64,000 nt of DNA from Celeribacter neptunius (GCF_900113955.1 NZ_FORH01000001.1:1197857-1261856); one strand, 5' to 3'. Shown: positions 19,834-29,384, counted from the first letter of the stretch. Notes: generated from the sequence alone by a model not told the origin. Program-made: numbers and translations.

Positions 19834-20091
19834 ATGATGGATGGTATTGTTCTCTGGGTAGATGCCGAGTCTGACAAAGCCATGATCTGGTGCAGCGACC
19901 ATGGCGATCTGGCCTATGTGTCCAGTGCGGAGGCCCTTGTCGGCACCACCACCATGCCCGAGGTTGGTACGATGGTTTCGATCAAGACCCGTATCGTGAA
20001 CGGCATTCGCTTCTGCTATCAACTCACCCCGCTGCAACGCAATGCCGCCCCGGAGCTGGCCCAGGCTCTGCGCAATATCGCGGCCGCCTGA
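19834..20091 (+). CDS. Small conserved-looking protein of unknown function
   Basis: 85 residues, MMDGIVLWVDAESDKAMIWC at the start. The composition and codon use look coding (high GC in third positions), with an OB/beta-barrel-like pattern of short strands and cysteines at Cys19 and Cys64. I do not recognise a family. The ribosome binding site is weak, and the start could be either of two adjacent ATGs. Confidence 0.5.
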   Translation: MMDGIVLWVDAESDKAMIWCSDHGDLAYVSSAEALVGTTTMPEVGTMVSIKTRIVNGIRFCYQLTPLQRNAAPELAQALRNIAAA

Positions 20092-20240
20092 ACATTTTGC
20101 CCGGACAGGTCCGCGACCGGCACAGAACCCTATGGGGGCTGCCCTATGGGGACATTGACCTATTGGAAGACTGTTTCTGCGGACATTCGGCCGATGGCGG
20201 GACCAAGACCCGCACACGCGCGTGTGCGAGCTCAATCCAC

Positions 20241-20272
20241 AAGACAAAGCAGCGATAAGACAAAGCAGCGAC
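20241..20272. repeat. 16-bp tandem duplication
   Basis: AAGACAAAGCAGCGAT followed directly by AAGACAAAGCAGCGAC. A similar 16-bp duplication with a different sequence lies after trpE. Confidence 0.8.
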
Positions 20273-20297
20273 GAAGGGCCCCTGAGGTTCGCGGATC
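20273..20297. repeat. 25-bp direct repeat, copy 1
   Basis: Begins GAAGGGCCCCTGAGGTTCGC. It recurs at 20427-20451 with a single mismatch, 154 bp further on. Confidence 0.75.
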
Positions 20298-20412
20298 AAC
20301 CTGTAGTCCGCAGGACTGTCACGCCCGTCCCCACCCGCACCACACAGGCGGCAGGGGATTTCGAATGAAATCTCCCGAGAGCCGGAGAGCCTCAACCCCT
20401 CGCTGCCACAAG

Positions 20413-20437
20413 AAAAAAGGGGCCCCGAAGGGCCCCT
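20413..20437 (-). terminator. Terminator of the nrdJ operon
   Basis: On the minus strand AGGGGCCC-TTCG-GGGCCCCT, a perfect 8-bp stem with a UUCG tetraloop, then TTTTTCTT. Confidence 0.85.
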
Positions 20438-20451
20438 GAGGTTCGCTGATC
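20427..20451. repeat. 25-bp direct repeat, copy 2
   Basis: Second copy of the repeat at 20273-20297 with one mismatch. Its first 11 bases form part of the nrdJ-side terminator. Confidence 0.75.
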
Positions 20452-20553
20452 GGGCTCCTATTGATACCGCCCGGTAGATTTTATGCCTGCGGCCCGATCC
20501 GCGTCGGGAGCGAACGCATCCGCTCCTGAAAGGTGTCCGTAGACCCCCTGTTC

Positions 20554-20582
20554 AGGACCTTCCGGGTCGAATGGAAGGTCCT
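20554..20582. other. Perfect 10-bp inverted repeat
   Basis: AGGACCTTCC (20554-20563) and GGAAGGTCCT (20573-20582) around nine bases. There is no T-run on either strand, so it is not a simple terminator. It lies 39 bp past the stop of the small gene downstream of nrdJ. Confidence 0.6.
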
Positions 20583-20620
20583 CACCCCGTTTCGCCGGTC
20601 AGGCGGCGAAACGTATTCCT

Positions 20621-20881
20621 TTAGTGCAGCACCCGTCCCGCAGAGCTCATCACCGCGAGCGTCGCCTTGCACCCCTGCGTGCCTTCGGCGCGATAGTCCT
20701 GCACCGAATAGCTCACGCTCAGCGACGGAACGCCCAGGATCGATACCGCCTGGCTGCGGTCGAAGGCGTCCGCGAGGGCACCGACCACATTATGGCCGAA
20801 CTCCACCTCGAGCACATTGCCCCGCATGGTCACCCGATCTGCGGCGCAGAGCCGTCCGGCGATATCGAAAACCAGTTCCAT
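20621..20881 (-). CDS. Small unknown protein in operon with nrdJ
   Basis: 86 residues starting MELVFDIAGRLCAADRVTMR. It begins 21 bp after the nrdJ stop with GGAG in the gap, so it is co-transcribed. I do not recognise a domain; the sequence is globular with two cysteines. The position suggests a role linked to ribonucleotide reduction or B12 use, but nothing in the sequence proves it. Confidence 0.6.
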   Translation of the reverse strand: MELVFDIAGRLCAADRVTMRGNVLEVEFGHNVVGALADAFDRSQAVSILGVPSLSVSYSVQDYRAEGTQGCKATLAVMSSAGRVLH

Positions 20882-20902
20882 TTCAGTCTCCTTACACCCG
20901 GC

Positions 20903-23900
20903 TCACGAACACCCGGAGGTGCCGCCGCAGGTGTTGCATTTCATGCAGGTGCCGTTGCGCACCAGCGTGTAGTTGCCGCATTCGCCACAAGGATCGCCCT
21001 CGTAGCCCTGCATCTTTGCCTTGTCCCGCGCGGTCATCGACACGGTGCCAGTGGAGATCGCGGTCTCGGTCACCGTGGTCACAGAAGCCTTGGTCTCCGG
21101 CACCAGCGTCTGCAGCGCCACTTCCGGGTCCATCGCCCCACCGAGCGCCACCGCCCCGGTATGCATCCCGCCTTGCAGGACAACGAGCTCCTGCGGCAGA
21201 CGTTTGCGCAGATAGCCGGTCGAGGAGATCTGTTTCAGCACTTCGATCGACTTGGCAGAGGCGCTCTCCGAGGGGGTCTTGACGTTGGAGAGACCTTCGG
21301 CCGCATCCTTGTCGAGATCGTCAAAGGCGGCGCCCTGCGGTTTCACATGCGCAAGATCGGTGCGATCGAGATAGGAGACCGCCAGTTCGCGGAAGATATA
21401 GTCGAGGATCGAGGTGGCATTCTTGATCGAGTCATTGCCCTGCACCATGCCTGCCGGCTCGAATTTGGTGAAGGTAAAGGCATCGACGAATTCCTCGAGC
21501 GGCACACCGTACTGAAGCCCGACCGAGACCGCGATGGCGAAATTGTTCATCATCGCCCGGAAACCGGCGCCTTCCTTGTGCATGTCGATGAAGATCTCGC
21601 CGAGGCTGCCGTCCTCGTATTCGCCGGTGCGCAGATAGACCTTGTGGCCGCCGACATTGGCTTTCTGAGTGTAGCCCTTGCGACGATCGGGCATCTTCTC
21701 GCGGCCACGGGCAACCTCTTTGACGATGACCTTCTCGACGATTTTCTCGGCCAGAACCTGGGCCTTCTCCTGGATCGAACCAGTGGCGAGGATTTCCTCG
21801 GCCTCTTCGTCATCCTCGATCAAAGCGGCGGCGAGCGGCTGGCTCAGTTTCGAGCCGTCGCGGTAGAGCGCATTGGCCTTTGTGCCCAAGGACCAGGACA
21901 GCTCATAGGCCGCGAGGCAATCTTCAATCGTGGCGTCATTCGGCATGTTGATCGTCTTGGAGATCGCGCCGGAGATGAAGGACTGGGCGGCGGCCATCAT
22001 GGTGATGTGGCTGTCGACCGAGAGATAGCGCTTGCCCTTCTTGCCGCAGGCATTGGCGCAATCGAAGACGTTGTAATGCTCTTCCTTGAGGAAGGGCGCA
22101 CCTTCGAGCGTCATCGTCCCGCAAACATGGTCATTGGCAGCGTCGATATCGGCCTTGGAAAAGCCCAGGGAGCGCAGCAAGTCAAAGGACGGATCGTTGA
22201 GTTTTTCGGCCGGGATGCCCAGCGTGCCGGTGCAGAATTCCTCGCCCAGGGTCCACTGGTTGAAGACGAAGCGGATGTCGAAAGCCGAGGGCAGCGCCGC
22301 TTCGATCTTGTCGATCTGCGCCTGACCGAAGCCGTGCCCGATGAGCGCGGTGTGGTTGATGCCCGGGGCATTGCCGATGGTGCCGTGACCAACGGCATAG
22401 GACACGATTTCCTCGATCTGGCTCGAGGTATAACCAAGTTTTTCAAGCGCGCCCGGCACGGAACGGTTGATGATCTTGAAATACCCGCCACCGGCGAGTT
22501 TCTTGAATTTCACCAGTGCGAAATCGGGCTCGATCCCGGTGGTGTCGCAATCCATCACCAGACCGATGGTGCCGGTGGGGGCAATCACAGACACTTGCGC
22601 GTTGCGGTAGCCGTGTTTCTCACCCAAGGCCAGCGCCTCATCCCAGGCGGATTTTGCCAGCTCAATGAGATGCGCATCCGGGCAGTTGCCGTGATCGAGT
22701 GCAACCGGTTTGACCTCGAGCCCTTCGTAGCCCGTGGTCTTGCCATAGGCGGCGGTGCGGTGGTTGCGAATGACGCGGAGCATGTGCTCGCGGTTCTTCT
22801 CGAACTTGTCAAAGGCGCCCAGTTCCCCGGCAACCTCGGCGGAAGTGGCGTAGGACACACCGGTCATGATCGCGGTCAGAGCCCCGGCCAGCGCCCGGCC
22901 CGCATCCGAGTCATAGCCCAGACCCATGTTCATCAACAGACCGCCGATATTGGCATAGCCGAGACCCAGGGTGCGGAAGTCGTAAGAGCGCTGCGCGATT
23001 TCCTTCGACGGGAATTGCGCCATCATCACCGAGATCTCGAGGGTCAGGGTCCAGATGCGGGTGGCATGCATGTAGCGTTCCGCGTCGAACATGCCGTCTT
23101 TCAGGAAGGTCAGCAGGTTCATCGAGGCGAGGTTACAGGCAGTATCGTCCAGGAACATGTATTCCGAGCACGGGTTGGAGCCGCGAATATCGCCATCCGC
23201 CGGACAGGTGTGCCAGGCATTGATCGTGTCGTGGAACTGGATGCCCGGATCGGCACAGGCCCAGGCGGCATGACCGACCTGCTCCCAGAGATCGCGGGCC
23301 TTGACGGTCTTGGCCACCTTGCCATCGGTGCGGCGCAGAAGCTCCCATTCGGCATCGTCTTTCACGGCTTTGAGGAAAGCATCGGTGACGCGCACGGAGT
23401 TGTTGGAGTTCTGACCAGAGACCGACGCATAGGCTTCCGAGTCCCAATCGGTGTCATAGGTAGGGAATTCGATCGAGCTATAGCCCTGTTTCGCGTAATC
23501 GAGCACGCGTTTTACATAGGTTTCCGGGATCGCGACCTGCTTCGCGGATTTCACCGCGGCTTTCAGCGCCGGGTTCTTCTTCGGATCGAAAGCATCGGCT
23601 TCGGCGCCGTCCCAAGTGCCGATCGCGTCGAAAATCTCGTTGAGCTGGCGCTCGTGCATCTTGGAGCCGGCGACGATCGAGGCCACCTTCTGCTCTTCGA
23701 TCACCTTCCAGTTGATGAATTCCTCGATATCCGGGTGATCCATGTCGCAGATCACCATTTTCGCGGCGCGGCGCGTGGTGCCGCCGGATTTGATTGCGCC
23801 GGCAGCGCGGTCACCGATTTTCAAAAAGCCCATCAGGCCGGAGGACTTGCCACCACCCGACAGCGCCTCATTAGCGGCGCGCAGGGACGAGAAGTTGGTG

Positions 23901-24595
23901 CCGGTGCCGGAGCCGTATTTGAACAGGCGTGCCTCACGCACCCAGAGATCCATGATGCCACCGTCGGACACGAGATCATCGGCCACGGATTGGATAAAGC
24001 ACGCATGCGGCTGCGGATGCTCATAGGCCGAGGCCGAGCGGGTCAGCTCACCGGATTTGTAATCGACATAGTAATGCCCCTGGCCCGGACCATCGATGCC
24101 ATAGGCCCAATGCAGGCCGGTGTTGAACCATTGCGGGCTGTTCGGCGCGCCCATTTGCGAGGCAAGCGTGAAGCGCATTTCGTCGTAATAGGCCTTGGCA
24201 TCCTCTTCGGAGGTGAAATACCCACCTTTCCAGCCCCAATAGGCCCAGGCACCGGCCAGACGGTCGAACACTTGCTTGGCCGAGGTTTCGCCTGCAAAGC
24301 GCTGATCTTCCGGCAGTTTTGCCAGTTGATCCTCATCGGGAACCGAGCGCCAGAGGAAAGAGGGCACGCCCTTTTCGCGGACTTTCTTCAGTGCTGCCGG
24401 AACCCCCGCCTTGCGGAAATATTTCTGGGCGATGACGTCGGAGGCCACCTGCGACCACTTGGCCGGGATCTCGCAATCGTCGAGTTTGAAAACAATCGTG
24501 CCATCCGGGTTGCGGATTTCGGAAGTGGTCTTGGTGAATTCCAAGCTCTCGTAAGCGTCTTTGCCTGCCGTCGTGAATTTACGTTCGATCTTCAT
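20903..24595 (-). CDS. nrdJ: Vitamin B12-dependent (class II) ribonucleotide reductase
   Basis: 1230 residues. It reduces ribonucleotides to deoxyribonucleotides with adenosylcobalamin and works with or without oxygen. Visible features: [20 protein letters not shown] with the catalytic Asn/Cys/Glu, [11 protein letters not shown], and a C-terminal cysteine-rich redox tail with [14 protein letters not shown] and a final CS. The domain order and length fit the long alphaproteobacterial NrdJ. The gene is preceded by about 1 kb without genes that carries paired NrdR boxes and a DnaA box. It is followed by a small co-transcribed gene and a UUCG terminator. Confidence 0.97.
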   Translation of the reverse strand: MKIERKFTTAGKDAYESLEFTKTTSEIRNPDGTIVFKLDDCEIPAKWSQVASDVIAQKYFRKAGVPAALKKVREKGVPSFLWRSVPDEDQLAKLPEDQRFAGETSAKQVFDRLAGAWAYWGWKGGYFTSEEDAKAYYDEMRFTLASQMGAPNSPQWFNTGLHWAYGIDGPGQGHYYVDYKSGELTRSASAYEHPQPHACFIQSVADDLVSDGGIMDLWVREARLFKYGSGTGTNFSSLRAANEALSGGGKSSGLMGFLKIGDRAAGAIKSGGTTRRAAKMVICDMDHPDIEEFINWKVIEEQKVASIVAGSKMHERQLNEIFDAIGTWDGAEADAFDPKKNPALKAAVKSAKQVAIPETYVKRVLDYAKQGYSSIEFPTYDTDWDSEAYASVSGQNSNNSVRVTDAFLKAVKDDAEWELLRRTDGKVAKTVKARDLWEQVGHAAWACADPGIQFHDTINAWHTCPADGDIRGSNPCSEYMFLDDTACNLASMNLLTFLKDGMFDAERYMHATRIWTLTLEISVMMAQFPSKEIAQRSYDFRTLGLGYANIGGLLMNMGLGYDSDAGRALAGALTAIMTGVSYATSAEVAGELGAFDKFEKNREHMLRVIRNHRTAAYGKTTGYEGLEVKPVALDHGNCPDAHLIELAKSAWDEALALGEKHGYRNAQVSVIAPTGTIGLVMDCDTTGIEPDFALVKFKKLAGGGYFKIINRSVPGALEKLGYTSSQIEEIVSYAVGHGTIGNAPGINHTALIGHGFGQAQIDKIEAALPSAFDIRFVFNQWTLGEEFCTGTLGIPAEKLNDPSFDLLRSLGFSKADIDAANDHVCGTMTLEGAPFLKEEHYNVFDCANACGKKGKRYLSVDSHITMMAAAQSFISGAISKTINMPNDATIEDCLAAYELSWSLGTKANALYRDGSKLSQPLAAALIEDDEEAEEILATGSIQEKAQVLAEKIVEKVIVKEVARGREKMPDRRKGYTQKANVGGHKVYLRTGEYEDGSLGEIFIDMHKEGAGFRAMMNNFAIAVSVGLQYGVPLEEFVDAFTFTKFEPAGMVQGNDSIKNATSILDYIFRELAVSYLDRTDLAHVKPQGAAFDDLDKDAAEGLSNVKTPSESASAKSIEVLKQISSTGYLRKRLPQELVVLQGGMHTGAVALGGAMDPEVALQTLVPETKASVTTVTETAISTGTVSMTARDKAKMQGYEGDPCGECGNYTLVRNGTCMKCNTCGGTSGCS

Positions 24596-25012
24596 GATGT
24601 CCCGACCAAATCTTTCTCTATGGCTCCGACCCGGGCGCTCCGCCCCTGCCGATCCTGCTGCATATGCCCCCCAGGGCTTCTTGAGCCCGGTGTGAGAGAC
24701 CTCTCGACCCGCATGAGCAAAGCGCTGCCTCCGGCTTTACCACCTCATGCCACCGGCTTGGCTTTCGCTACATATTGTAGGTCGCTCAGGTGAGAAACAG
24801 CCCCGGACATCGCACAAAGCTCCTTCGTCCCGCAGCCCGGAAACGGCGCGGCCCGACGTGAGATTCGTCTTCGATAGTCAGTGTGGTCGTTGGTGGCCTA
24901 TCCGTGGTTTTTTAACCGCCCGCTTAACGATTTCCCGGCAAAACTGCCCGGAACCGATGCGATCCTCATTCGGATATGTCCCCCGAGACCCTTGTCCCTC
25001 ACCGTGCGAAAC

Positions 25013-25060
25013 CGACTAAATGTAGTGTGTGTCTCGTCCGGCCCACACAATGTGCAGCGT
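25013..25060 (-). promoter_or_regulatory. Paired NrdR boxes at the likely nrdJ promoter
   Basis: Box 1 CGACTAAATGTAGTGT (25013-25028) matches every strongly conserved base of the NrdR consensus acaCwAtATaTwGtgt. Box 2 ACACAATGTGCAGCGT (25045-25060) is weaker (12 of 16). They start 32 bp apart, which is the usual three-turn NrdR spacing. TTGACC (25078-25073, minus strand) could be the -35 element, although the -10 is poor. Confidence 0.6.
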
Positions 25061-25222
25061 CTCGCCCCCTATGGTCAACGCAAAATTTAGGGTTTGCTTC
25101 ACCAAAAAACCGTTGACGAAATTTGCCCACAGAGCCGCGCGATTCGACTTTGAAGACGTTAATAGTTTTTCCTTTGTTTTCCATGGGTTTCCAAAATCCC
25201 GTTAAGATTTTGCACAAGCATA

Positions 25223-25231
25223 TGTGGATAA
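25223..25231 (-). promoter_or_regulatory. DnaA box upstream of nrdJ
   Basis: TTATCCACA on the minus strand, a perfect 9-mer, about 160 bp upstream of the NrdR pair. One 9-mer can occur by chance, but DnaA control of nrd genes is well known in other bacteria. Confidence 0.45.
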
Positions 25232-25538
25232 CTCGCCTTGCGGTCGCAGGTGGTGTTTTTGCCACAGGAACCGGCGTTTCACGGCAGAGCGCCCAATTCC
25301 TCACCACACTAGATGTAGTAGGTCAAAATTGCTTCGCTGACGCAGAAATATGCGATTTTTTCAATGAATCCGCAGGCAAAAGACAACCCACAGGCGAGTT
25401 TGGCCGATCGAGGCCCATCAAATAGCGATTCGTTCGCACAGCCGGGCAGGCGACCGCGAGATCGAATCAAATTTGTAACACGGCGCGGTGATCGGCGGCG
25501 AAGCGCCGCCCGAACGCGCCACAGGCAGACCAGGCTAG

Positions 25539-25580
25539 GCGAAACAGGTCACGCGAAACAGGCCGAGCGAAACAGAGCAG
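25539..25580. repeat. Three tandem 14-bp repeats
   Basis: GCGAAACAGGTCAC, GCGAAACAGGCCGA, GCGAAACAGAGCAG. They lie between the nrdJ regulatory region and tRNA-Pro. Function unknown. Confidence 0.7.
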
Positions 25581-25632
25581 GCGCAACATCCGTCCCTTGC
25601 AGAGCTGTCATTTGAAAGAGGGGAGGAGAAAG

Positions 25633-25709
25633 TGGTCGGGGCGGCGAGATTCGAACTCACGACCCCCTGTACCCAAAACAGGTGCGCTACCAGACTGCGC
25701 CACGCCCCG
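25633..25709 (-). tRNA. tRNA-Pro (anticodon UGG)
   Basis: 77 bases including an encoded CCA. The acceptor stem is CGGGGCG/CGCCCCG, the D arm contains GCGCAGTCTGGTAGCGC, the anticodon stem-loop is CCTGT-TTTGGGT-ACAGG with anticodon TGG, and the T arm is GTGAGTTCGAATCTCGC. Confidence 0.97.
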
Positions 25710-25780
25710 ACCGTGCGCCTCTCCTACCGTGCCGCAGCGCGGTTGAAAAGGGCTTAATTGCCGTGATCTTACGAACCGCC

Positions 25781-26332
25781 CTACTCGGCACAGGGATCGG
25801 CCGCCGCCGCGCCGAAGGCCGGATGGCGCAGCACGTCGCCGGGCATGATCCCCATCGCCTCGGCCAGCCCGCCATTGATTTCCAAAACGGCAAAGACCGC
25901 GTCGCCGCCCGGGATCGGCGTGCGATCGAGCGGCACGGCCTCGGAATGCACCCGCGTCACCACACCGTGCTGATCGGTGAAAATCATGTCGAGCGGAATG
26001 AGCGTATTGGCCATCCAGAAAGACACGGGCTGCGGCTTTTCATAGACAAACAACATGCCATGCGAGCGCGCCATCTCGGGCCGGTTCATCAAGCCCAGAG
26101 CCCGTTCGCCGGCATCATCGGCAATCTCTACGGAAAACCGGGCCTGATGCCCTGTGCCCGTACCGCCTTGCGCGCCAGCAGCTGTCCCACCGGTGATGAT
26201 CACCTCATCGGCCCGGCAGGCCGACTGCGCCGCGGCGCCCTCCCCGACAAGACCGGCGGCCAGAAGGGCAAGGCCGCCCCAAAGGGCGGCCGGCACGGCG
26301 GCCCGCAACCGGACCGCCAAGAGCTCAGGCAT
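25781..26332 (-). CDS. DUF192 exported protein
   Basis: 183 residues. N-terminal hydrophobic signal (about 12-35). The DUF192 core is clear: ALGLMNRPEMARSHGMLFVY, PVSFWMANTLIPLDMIFTD and VLEINGGLAEAMGI. DUF192 proteins are small periplasmic or secreted domains of unknown function, often next to cold-shock genes in Rhodobacteraceae. Its ATG overlaps the upstream cold-shock gene by eight bases (ATGCCTGA), so the two are translationally coupled. Confidence 0.88.
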   Translation of the reverse strand: MPELLAVRLRAAVPAALWGGLALLAAGLVGEGAAAQSACRADEVIITGGTAAGAQGGTGTGHQARFSVEIADDAGERALGLMNRPEMARSHGMLFVYEKPQPVSFWMANTLIPLDMIFTDQHGVVTRVHSEAVPLDRTPIPGGDAVFAVLEINGGLAEAMGIMPGDVLRHPAFGAAAADPCAE

Positions 26333-26873
26333 CGACCGCGACTTCACGTTCGGCCTCACGCAGGGCCACGTCCCAGGCGGTGACATGGGCGGCCATGCGC
26401 CCACGACGGCCCTCGATGACCCGCAGGCCCACGGCCTCGCCGGGCATCAGATCGGCCAGACCGGAGCGGCGCAGCACTTCGATATGAATGAACACATCCT
26501 CGGGACGACCAAAGACATTGGCAAAACCGAAGCCCTTGCCCTTGTCGAACCATTTCACACGCGCGGGCTCCAATGGCAGATCGAGATTTTCCTCGCCCAC
26601 CTCTTCGAGATCCTCGAGCACCGCACCGGCACCGGGTGCCGGCGGCTCGATCTCAAGCACCTCCACCGCCTGCACCCCACGTTCCGTGGATTGCACGATC
26701 AGGCGGATCGCGGCGGCATCGGCCACCGAACTCTGTCCAAAGTTACGCAATACGTTTGCATGCAGAAGGATATCGGGGCCACCATCATCGGCGACCACGA
26801 ATCCGAAACCGCGAGTCGGATCGAACCATTTGACGTGGCCCGAGACGACTTTACCGAAGTCTGTATCGTTCAT
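26325..26873 (-). CDS. Protein with two cold-shock domains
   Basis: 182 residues. Two CSDs are seen, each with RNP-like motifs: VKWFDPTRGFGFVVADDGG with DILLHANVL (about 9-75) and VKWFDKGKGFGFANVFGRPE with DVFIHIEVL (about 110-170), joined by an acidic linker. CSD proteins bind single-stranded RNA/DNA and act as RNA chaperones; tandem CSD proteins are typical of alphaproteobacteria. Start ATG at 26873 is preceded by a purine-rich stretch. It is the first gene of a two-gene operon with DUF192. Confidence 0.92.
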   Translation of the reverse strand: MNDTDFGKVVSGHVKWFDPTRGFGFVVADDGGPDILLHANVLRNFGQSSVADAAAIRLIVQSTERGVQAVEVLEIEPPAPGAGAVLEDLEEVGEENLDLPLEPARVKWFDKGKGFGFANVFGRPEDVFIHIEVLRRSGLADLMPGEAVGLRVIEGRRGRMAAHVTAWDVALREAEREVAVDA

Positions 26874-27040
26874 TCTCTTTTTCTCATCAGGGCCAATGCC
26901 GAAGCAACGGCCCAAACCATGGGGTTTACCCCCCTCATCCCGTCAGGACCCTGAGACAATCGCACCGAAGGTTCAAGCCCCCTGCGCACTATCTTTTTGA
27001 TCAGGTATTCACCTTCCGTCGCGTCAAGCCCCACAATTGA

Positions 27041-27646
27041 TCACGGATTCAGCCGTTGGATATCCCACGGCTGATCCGGTGCCGAGCGCCGCCAGCGAAA
27101 CCTGTCATGCAGACGAAATTCGCCATCGGCCCAAAACTCGATCTCCAGAGGGGAAATCCGGTACCCCCCCCAGAAGGGAGGACGTTTCGGATTGGGGCCG
27201 TGTTTCAGCCCCTCCCTCGCGACTGTTTCCAGCAATGCGGATTTCGAGCTCAGAGGCCGCGATTGTTGACTGGCCCAGGCCCCGATGCGGGACCCGAGGG
27301 CCCGGGATTTGTAATAGGCGTCGGACGCCTCTTCACTTTCCCGTGACACCAGCCCGCGCACCCGCACCTGCCGGCGCAGGCTTTTCCAGTGCATCACGAA
27401 GGCCGCCTTGCCGGCGCTTTCGATCTCCTGGCCCTTGGCACTCTCGTAATTGGTGAAGAAGACAAAGGCGTCATCGGCGATCTCTTTGAGCAGCACCATG
27501 CGCACATTGGGCAGACCCTCGGGATCGACCGTGGCGATGGCAATGGCATTGGGGTCGTTGACCTCTTTGGCCTCCGCCTCTTTCAACCATGACCGGGTGA
27601 TTTCGAACGGGTCATCGCCTGCGAATATGCCTTTGCGTGGAACCAT
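27041..27646 (-). CDS. pdxH: Pyridoxamine 5'-phosphate oxidase
   Basis: 201 residues. FMN enzyme making pyridoxal 5'-phosphate from PNP/PMP. Motifs: [46 protein letters not shown] and the C-terminal [24 protein letters not shown] lies six bases before the chosen ATG at 27646. It is divergent from fabI across 213 bp. No terminator is obvious after it. Confidence 0.95.
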   Translation of the reverse strand: MVPRKGIFAGDDPFEITRSWLKEAEAKEVNDPNAIAIATVDPEGLPNVRMVLLKEIADDAFVFFTNYESAKGQEIESAGKAAFVMHWKSLRRQVRVRGLVSRESEEASDAYYKSRALGSRIGAWASQQSRPLSSKSALLETVAREGLKHGPNPKRPPFWGGYRISPLEIEFWADGEFRLHDRFRWRRSAPDQPWDIQRLNP

Positions 27647-27859
27647 GACCGCCTCCTTTTCCTCTCCTTCTCGATAGCCGCAAGCGCGCGGTTCAACAAG
27701 AGCAAGGAAGCAAAAGAAAAGCCGCACAGGCGGTTTGCAGATCCCATCCGCCCGCGTTGTGACCCCACGTCACGAATTTGGCCCGCGTTAGCCTTGATCG
27801 CCCTGCGCAAAACCAATAAAGCACCTTGCAACAGCAATAATGAGCGGAAAACGAACGCC

Positions 27860-28663
27860 ATGACCAAATTGATGGACAGCAAGCGCGGGCTGATCATGGG
27901 CCTTGCCAATGACAAATCGATCGCCTGGGGCATTGCCAAAGCGCTCTCTGAACACGGTGCGGAGCTGTGTTTCTCCTATCAGGGAGAACAGCTCAAGAAA
28001 CGCGTCGACCCGCTGGCCGAACGTCTCGGCTCCGATTTCGTGGTCGAATGCGACGTCTCGGACGAGGCCTCGATCGACGCGCTGTTCGACGCGATCAAGG
28101 AAAAATGGGGCAAGATCGACTTCATCGTTCATGCCATCGGCTTTTCCGACAAGGCCGAGCTGCGCGGCCGCTATGTCGACACCACGCGCTCGAATTTCAA
28201 CCTGACCATGGATATCTCGGTCTTCTCCTTCACCGCGGTGGCACAACGCGCGGCGAAGCTGATGCCCGAGGGCGGCTCGATGTTGACCATGACCTATTAT
28301 GGCGCCGAGCGCGTCATGCCGCATTACAATGTGATGGGCGTGGCCAAGGCGGCGCTCGAGGCCTCCGTGCGCTACCTCGCCGAGGATCTGGGCAAGGACG
28401 GCATCCGCGTCAACTCGATCTCCGCCGGTCCGATCAAGACGCTTGCCGCTTCCGGCATCGGGGACTTCCGCTACATCATGAAGTGGAACGAATATAACTC
28501 GCCGCTGCGCCGCAATGTGACCATCGACGATGTCGGCGGCTCCGCGCTCTACCTGCTGTCCGACCTGTCGGCCGGTGTCTCCGGCGAGACCCACCATGTG
28601 GACGCGGGCTATCATGTCGTCGGCATGAAGGCGGTCGACGCTCCGGATATGTCGAAAGAGTAA
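27860..28663 (+). CDS. fabI: Enoyl-[acyl-carrier-protein] reductase (NADH)
   Basis: 267 residues. Reduces trans-2-enoyl-ACP in the last step of each fatty-acid elongation cycle. The FabI-type Rossmann start GLANDKSIAWGIAKALSEHG and the Y-x6-K active site in YNVMGVAKAALEASVRYLAE identify it, with GPIKTLAASGIGDF as the substrate loop. It is the likely target of triclosan-type inhibitors. Single gene with a terminator at 28687. Confidence 0.96.
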   Translation: MTKLMDSKRGLIMGLANDKSIAWGIAKALSEHGAELCFSYQGEQLKKRVDPLAERLGSDFVVECDVSDEASIDALFDAIKEKWGKIDFIVHAIGFSDKAELRGRYVDTTRSNFNLTMDISVFSFTAVAQRAAKLMPEGGSMLTMTYYGAERVMPHYNVMGVAKAALEASVRYLAEDLGKDGIRVNSISAGPIKTLAASGIGDFRYIMKWNEYNSPLRRNVTIDDVGGSALYLLSDLSAGVSGETHHVDAGYHVVGMKAVDAPDMSKE

Positions 28664-28686
28664 GCCCTCTTTCAACAGACCACATG

Positions 28687-28716
28687 AAACGGGGGCCTTG
28701 GGCTCCCGTTTTCTAT
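28687..28716 (+). terminator. Terminator after fabI
   Basis: 11-bp stem with one G-U pair (28687-28697 with 28701-28711) and a three-base loop, followed by TCTATTTC. Confidence 0.75.
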
Positions 28717-28757
28717 TTCGCCTCTTCTACTGCCCCTGTCGTCTTTGGGAGGAGATG

Positions 28758-29384
28758 ATGACACTCACCCTGTTCCTGTCGATCCTGAGCATTCACCTGA
28801 TCGCCGCCATGTCCCCCGGCCCGTCCTTTGTGGTCTCGGTGCGCACCGCCGCCTCCGAAGGGTTTCGTCCGGCCTTTGGTCTCGCCGTCGCTTTCGGCCT
28901 CGGTGCCGTGATCTGGGCGCTTGCTGCCATGTCCGGCCTGTCGGTGCTGTTCGAAATCTTTCCCCGCACCTATCTGGCCTTCAAACTCGCGGGTGGGCTG
29001 TTCCTGATCTGGATCGGCATCAAGACCCTGCGCCATGCCCGGGATCCGCTGCCCGCCTCGGATGCGGCCGACGCTCTGGCGGCCAGCCCACGCTCACTGA
29101 TCAACGCCTTTCGCCTCGGGCTCATCACCCAGCTGTCGAACCCGAAACCGGCGGTGTTCTTCGGCGCGGTCTTTGCCGGGCTGATCCCGCCCGAGACCTC
29201 GCTCGCGCTCAAGGCAGGTTTACTGTTTTTCGTCTTTTTTGACGAAACCCTGTGGTATGTGATTGTCGCGCGCGTTTTTTCGCGGCAAAAAGCACGACAA
29301 GCCTATGGCCGGGCCAAGCTCTGGACCGATCGCCTCCTTGGCGGCATGATCGTCGCTTTCGGAGCGCGGATCGCGCTCAGATAG
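28758..29384 (+). CDS. LysE/RhtB family amino-acid exporter
   Basis: 208 residues, about six membrane helices. The family signature MSPGPSFVVSVRTAASEGFR follows helix 1, and FRLGLITQLSNPKPAVFFGA is the second conserved block. It should export an amino acid or related metabolite; the substrate cannot be told from sequence. ATG at 28758 is chosen over 28755 because GGGAGGAG is then at a workable distance. It may be transcribed with gpt, 60 bp downstream. Confidence 0.9.
   Translation: MTLTLFLSILSIHLIAAMSPGPSFVVSVRTAASEGFRPAFGLAVAFGLGAVIWALAAMSGLSVLFEIFPRTYLAFKLAGGLFLIWIGIKTLRHARDPLPASDAADALAASPRSLINAFRLGLITQLSNPKPAVFFGAVFAGLIPPETSLALKAGLLFFVFFDETLWYVIVARVFSRQKARQAYGRAKLWTDRLLGGMIVAFGARIALR

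Larger units (their letters stand above)
20092..20620. other. Repeat-rich intergenic region downstream of the nrdJ operon
   Basis: Contains a 16-bp tandem duplication (20241-20272), a 25-bp direct repeat in two copies (20273-20297, 20427-20451), the nrdJ-side terminator (20413-20437) and a 10-bp hairpin (20554-20582). No gene is convincing. Confidence 0.55.
24596..25632. other. Long regulatory region upstream of nrdJ
   Basis: 1037 bp with no convincing gene. It contains paired NrdR boxes (25013-25028, 25045-25060) about 420 bp before nrdJ, single box-like sites at 24765-24780 and 25306-25321, a perfect DnaA box (25223-25231) and a 14-bp triple repeat (25539-25580). If transcription starts near the NrdR pair, nrdJ mRNA has a leader of roughly 440 nt. 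I looked for a B12 riboswitch there and did not find its conserved B12-box. Confidence 0.55.

Noticed and set aside
20481..20672. 63-codon minus-strand frame downstream of the nrdJ operon
   Set aside because: It overlaps the end of the small nrdJ-linked gene in another frame, lacks a ribosome binding site and crosses a stable hairpin.
20624..24793. Open frame of about 1389 codons on the plus strand opposite nrdJ
   Set aside because: It mirrors nrdJ codon use on the complementary strand, has no ribosome binding site, and its translation is low-information His/Arg/Gly-rich sequence. High-GC antisense frames are common; the minus strand encodes a full NrdJ.
24912..24927. TTAA-N8-TTAA as a CtrA site upstream of nrdJ
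   Set aside because: CtrA sites need seven bases between the TTAA half-sites; here there are eight, and the flanks do not fit.
24596..25010. Cobalamin riboswitch in the nrdJ leader
   Set aside because: I could not find the conserved B12-box or the expected helices. Class II nrdJ would also be an unusual riboswitch target, since it needs B12.
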